From positions 62,001-126,000 of the forward strand of contig NZ_QXQA01000008.1 in assembly GCF_003583765.1 (NCBI RefSeq): 64,000 bases of DNA, given 5' to 3'. A program made the translations under genes and the position numbers. Position 1 is the first letter of the stretch; each line of letters begins with the position of its first letter. The notes beneath the pieces are model-generated. The model saw only the letters and a program-made list of their open reading frames with translations, did not search any database and was not told the origin of the DNA. Below are positions 61,323 through 64,000 of the stretch, one piece after another. Source of the stretch: Paenibacillus nanensis (lineage in GTDB: Bacteria > Bacillota > Bacilli > Paenibacillales > Paenibacillaceae).

Positions 61323-63095
61323 ATGAGTTCCATTAATCCGATGATGGATTCAACGTATTCCAAGCCAAAGGATAGCCGCGAATGGCTGTCAGGCTCTGAC
61401 ATTTTGCTGCGCGCTTTGCTCGAAGAGGGAGTGGAGTGCGTCTTCGGTTACCCGGGCGGTGCGGTGCTTTATATTTATGACGCGATGCACGGCAACCCCG
61501 ACTTCCGCCATATGCTGGCGCGCCATGAGCAGGGGGCGATTCACGCCGCGGACGGCTATGCCCGGTCGACCGGAAGAACAGGGGTCGTTATGGCGACTTC
61601 CGGCCCAGGCGCCGCTAACCTGGTGACGGGCATTGCGACAGCCTATATGGATTCGGTGCCGCTTGTCGTCATCACCGGCAATGTGGCGTCCGATCTTATC
61701 GGCACCGATTCGTTCCAGGAGGTGGACATTGTCGGCATCTCTCAGCCGATTACGAAGCACAGCTTTTTTGTCCGGAAAGCGTCCGATTTGGCGCGTATTG
61801 TCCGGGAGGCGTTCTATATCGCCGGAACGGGGCGGAAAGGGCCCGTGCTCATCGACATCCCGAAGGATGTCAGCGCCGAAAAGGCCGTCTACGAACGGCC
61901 CGATAAGGTCTATGTTCCGGGCTATTCGGACGCGCTTGAGGCTTCGGGGCAGCCGGACGAAGAGAGGCTGGACGAGCTGATCTCGGCTATTCAACAAAGC
62001 GAGCGGCCGTTACTGCTTGCGGGCGCAGGCGTTATTCATGCTGAGGCAAGCGAAGAGCTGCGCGCTTTCGTGGACGGTACCGGAATTCCGGTGACCACCA
62101 CCTTGCTCGGGTTAGGCGCCATTCCGGCAGAGCATGATTTGTGGCTTGGAATGCCCGGCATGCATGGCACCTACGCGGCGAATCAGGCGCTGATTCACTG
62201 CGATCTGCTTATTTCCGTCGGAGCGCGCTTTGACGACCGGGTTACGATGCGGCTGGACGGCTTCGCTCCAAAAGCGAAGATCGCCCATATCGATATCGAC
62301 AGCGCGGAAATCGGCAAGCTTGTTTCCGTCGCCATTCCCATCAAGGGCGATGCCCGCCAGACGCTAGAGCGGCTGAATCAGAAGCTTCCGCGGGCTGTTC
62401 AGCGGAAGCTGCCATGGATCGAACAGCTGCAGAAGCTGAAATCGGACTATCGTCTCCGGTACAAACCGTCCGAGTCGGAGCTGAAGCCGCAATACGTCAT
62501 TGAGATGATTTCCCGGACGACTGCCGGGGAAGCGATCGTGACGACGGATGTCGGACAGCATCAGATGTGGACGGCCCAGTATTACCGGTTCCGCCGGCCT
62601 CGCTCGCTTATCACCTCCGGGGGCCTCGGCACGATGGGGTTCGGATTCCCGTCGGCGATCGGGGCTCAGATCGGCAACCCGGACCGAATCGTCGTATCCG
62701 TGAACGGAGACGGCGGAATGCAGATGTGCGCGCAGGAGCTGGCGATTTGCGCGATTCATAACATCCCCGTAAAAATCGCGGTTATCAACAACGGTACCTT
62801 GGGAATGATCCGGCAATGGCAGGAGCTTATCTACGAGGGGCGGTACAGCCATATCGACTTGTCCGGGAGTCCGGATTTCGTCAAGCTGGCCGAAGCTTAT
62901 GGCGTGAAGGGGCTGAGGGCGTCTTCTCCGGCAGAAGCGGAGCAGGTGTGGCAGGAGGCGCTCGCGACCCCCGGCCCTGTTCTAATCGACTTTATCGTAT
63001 CTCCCGAGGAGCTGGTATACCCGATGGTGCCGCAAGGACAGGGGCTGCAGGATATCAAGCTGGGCCCGGATATAGGAGGCGAGGCACATGAGTAA
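61323..63095 (+). CDS. ilvB: Acetolactate synthase large subunit
   Basis: The 590-residue ThDP enzyme condenses two pyruvates (or pyruvate with 2-oxobutyrate) in valine, leucine and isoleucine synthesis. Visible features are the N-terminal GVECVFGYPGGAVLYIYDAM, the catalytic Glu in MLARHEQGAIHAADGYAR, the central FAD/ADP-binding domain (about 205-345), and the ThDP motif NGDGGMQM ending in INNGTLGMIRQWQ. The regulatory subunit overlaps by 8 bp. AAGGAGG precedes the ATG. The leader is only about 120 bp to the divergent gene and shows no T-box. Confidence 0.97.
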   Translation: MSSINPMMDSTYSKPKDSREWLSGSDILLRALLEEGVECVFGYPGGAVLYIYDAMHGNPDFRHMLARHEQGAIHAADGYARSTGRTGVVMATSGPGAANLVTGIATAYMDSVPLVVITGNVASDLIGTDSFQEVDIVGISQPITKHSFFVRKASDLARIVREAFYIAGTGRKGPVLIDIPKDVSAEKAVYERPDKVYVPGYSDALEASGQPDEERLDELISAIQQSERPLLLAGAGVIHAEASEELRAFVDGTGIPVTTTLLGLGAIPAEHDLWLGMPGMHGTYAANQALIHCDLLISVGARFDDRVTMRLDGFAPKAKIAHIDIDSAEIGKLVSVAIPIKGDARQTLERLNQKLPRAVQRKLPWIEQLQKLKSDYRLRYKPSESELKPQYVIEMISRTTAGEAIVTTDVGQHQMWTAQYYRFRRPRSLITSGGLGTMGFGFPSAIGAQIGNPDRIVVSVNGDGGMQMCAQELAICAIHNIPVKIAVINNGTLGMIRQWQELIYEGRYSHIDLSGSPDFVKLAEAYGVKGLRASSPAEAEQVWQEALATPGPVLIDFIVSPEELVYPMVPQGQGLQDIKLGPDIGGEAHE

Positions 63096-63597
63096 TCGAT
63101 TTCTGCTGTCGGCCACGGTGAACGATACGCCAGGCGTATTGCAAAGGGTGGCGGGTTTATTCTCGAGACGAAGCTACAACATCGAGAGCATTACAGTCGG
63201 GCCTTGCGAGCAGGAAGGGCGCTCCCGAATGATCGTGGCTGCCCGGGGAGATGATGCGCTGGTCCGGCAAATGTGCAGCCAGCTCAGCAAGCTCATTGAT
63301 GTGCTGGACGTCGTACAGCTGCAGGAGCGGCCATTCGTCAGCCGGGATCTGATGCTGGTGAAGCTTCGTATGGAGCCGTCCAAGCGGTCGGAGCTGCAGA
63401 GCCTGATCGACACGTTCCGCTGCTCCGTAATCGATGTGAGTCCGGATACGGTCATTCTGCAGGTCGTCGGCGATACGGAGAAGAATGACGCCTTCCTGCA
63501 GCTGCTGCGGCCGTACGGCATTCTGGAGATGACGCGAACGGGAGAAACGGCGATGAGCAGAGGGCTGGGGGAGCGGGAGCCTACGTCTATCGGCTGA
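63088..63597 (+). CDS. ilvN: Acetolactate synthase small (regulatory) subunit
   Basis: The 169-residue protein starts with an ACT domain (residues 3-75, LLSATVNDTPGVLQRVAGLF then SRRSYNIESITVGPCEQEGR) that binds valine for feedback inhibition. The C-terminal half (about 82-158, DLMLVKLRMEPSKRSELQSL) is the conserved ALS_ss_C domain. It overlaps ilvB by 8 bp, so the two are coupled. The usual next gene, ilvC, is not downstream. Confidence 0.96.
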   Translation: MSNRFLLSATVNDTPGVLQRVAGLFSRRSYNIESITVGPCEQEGRSRMIVAARGDDALVRQMCSQLSKLIDVLDVVQLQERPFVSRDLMLVKLRMEPSKRSELQSLIDTFRCSVIDVSPDTVILQVVGDTEKNDAFLQLLRPYGILEMTRTGETAMSRGLGEREPTSIG

Positions 63598-63681
63598 TTA
63601 TAAAATCCATCGCAGGCTGGTTAGAGAACCAATGCCATTCAAGTATGATGAGAATCTCGTAACAGGAAGGGATTGGTTCTT

Positions 63682-64000
63682 ATGGAAAAGCCGAAGAAGG
63701 CTCCGCGAGAGGTGAAAAGCTCATTTCAATTGTGGCTCGTTGCCATTGCAGCCGGTATATTCGAAATGGCGGTTGTTGTCATCGAGACCTTATCTGCTGA
63801 TTTGGATTCAGGCAATGGAATATTCATCCCGGCGGTAATCCGAACCTTGATCTTTGCCGCGCTTGTCTATGTGATAACCAGGATGTATAGATTGATCCTA
63901 TCCAATGGATTATGGAGGGCCATCCGGTCAGCGAAGCTTTTGCGGATATGGATGTATACGCCACACTGTTCGGAATAAGCCGGGTCGTTCATCTGGCTGC
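63682..64000 (+). pseudogene. Small membrane-protein gene with an internal deletion (runs off the right edge)
   Basis: The frame from ATG 63682 reads like the N-terminal half of a small four-helix membrane protein found in Firmicutes (FQLWLVAIAAGIFEMAVVVI, TLIFAALVYVITRMYR). Right after RMYR (63891) the reading frame no longer fits. From 63894 a different frame reads DPIQWIMEGHPVSEAFADMD, then VYATLFGISRVVHLAA, which is the expected C-terminal half. About 20 family residues (the GKNWAR...S helix) are missing between the two. I infer an out-of-frame internal deletion that inactivates the gene, unless it is a sequencing error. The 3' end lies outside the window. Confidence 0.65.

Noticed and set aside
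1..64000. CRISPR array, tRNA/rRNA genes, insertion sequences or prophage
   Set aside because: No regularly spaced repeats with unique spacers, no cloverleaf or rRNA-like stretch, and no transposase or integrase frame was seen.

Overview
The window looks like a chromosomal segment of a Paenibacillus-type Gram-positive bacterium. This is judged from the sequence only: moderate GC, strong AGGAGG ribosome sites with many GTG/TTG starts, several S-layer-homology (SLH) surface proteins, a copper-amine-oxidase-type stalk protein, Cache-AraC regulators next to oligosaccharide ABC transporters, and glycosidases for plant cell-wall fragments. I see no rRNA, tRNA, CRISPR array or complete insertion sequence.

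Layout. 1-3.2 kb: 3' part of a repetitive SLH surface protein. 3.2-16.5 kb: mostly small housekeeping or accessory units (stalk-domain protein, NADP oxidoreductase plus LysR regulator, betaine/choline (BCCT) transporter, MFS exporter, DoxX/Crp pair, DinB/WYL pair, TetR/SDR pair, small membrane proteins), with two gene remnants. 16.5-22 kb: YhgE/Pip membrane protein and an FtsX-type ABC exporter. 22.1-30.3 kb: an unusual two-headed hybrid histidine kinase with a SARP-type response regulator, divergent from a two-gene operon encoding a dockerin-bearing beta-helix protein and a double-cohesin SLH anchor. 30.3-33.3 kb: DoxX-like and DUF2207 proteins. 33.2-35.6 kb: a plasmid-style ParM/ParR-like segregation cassette with an AT-rich repeat tract in front of it. 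35.7-40.9 kb: a class-I cyclic-di-GMP riboswitch in front of a giant fibronectin-III-like secreted protein. 41-43.6 kb: uracil-DNA glycosylase, a membrane protein behind twin palindromic operators, and an acyltransferase. 43.7-54.4 kb: a plant-glycan locus (AraC, GH127, Cache-AraC regulator, ABC importer, GH105) with two CcpA-type cre sites. 54.5-57.5 kb: small LuxR regulator and a PAS-GGDEF-EAL protein. 57.5-61.2 kb: CcdC-like protein and a LuxR-STAND/LytTR/DUF3021 operon. 61.3-63.6 kb: ilvB-ilvN. The right edge cuts a membrane-protein gene that carries an internal deletion.

Themes. (i) Cell-surface assembly: the dockerin and cohesin partners are encoded side by side, and the cohesin protein carries its own SLH anchor, which suggests a minimal wall-attached cohesin-dockerin complex. 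(ii) c-di-GMP: a GGDEF/EAL enzyme and a c-di-GMP-controlled long adhesin-like protein lie 20 kb apart. (iii) Plant polysaccharide use under apparent carbon catabolite control. (iv) Several promoters carry palindromic operators between their -35 and -10 boxes although no regulator gene is adjacent. Functions are inferred from motifs read by eye. No searches were run.
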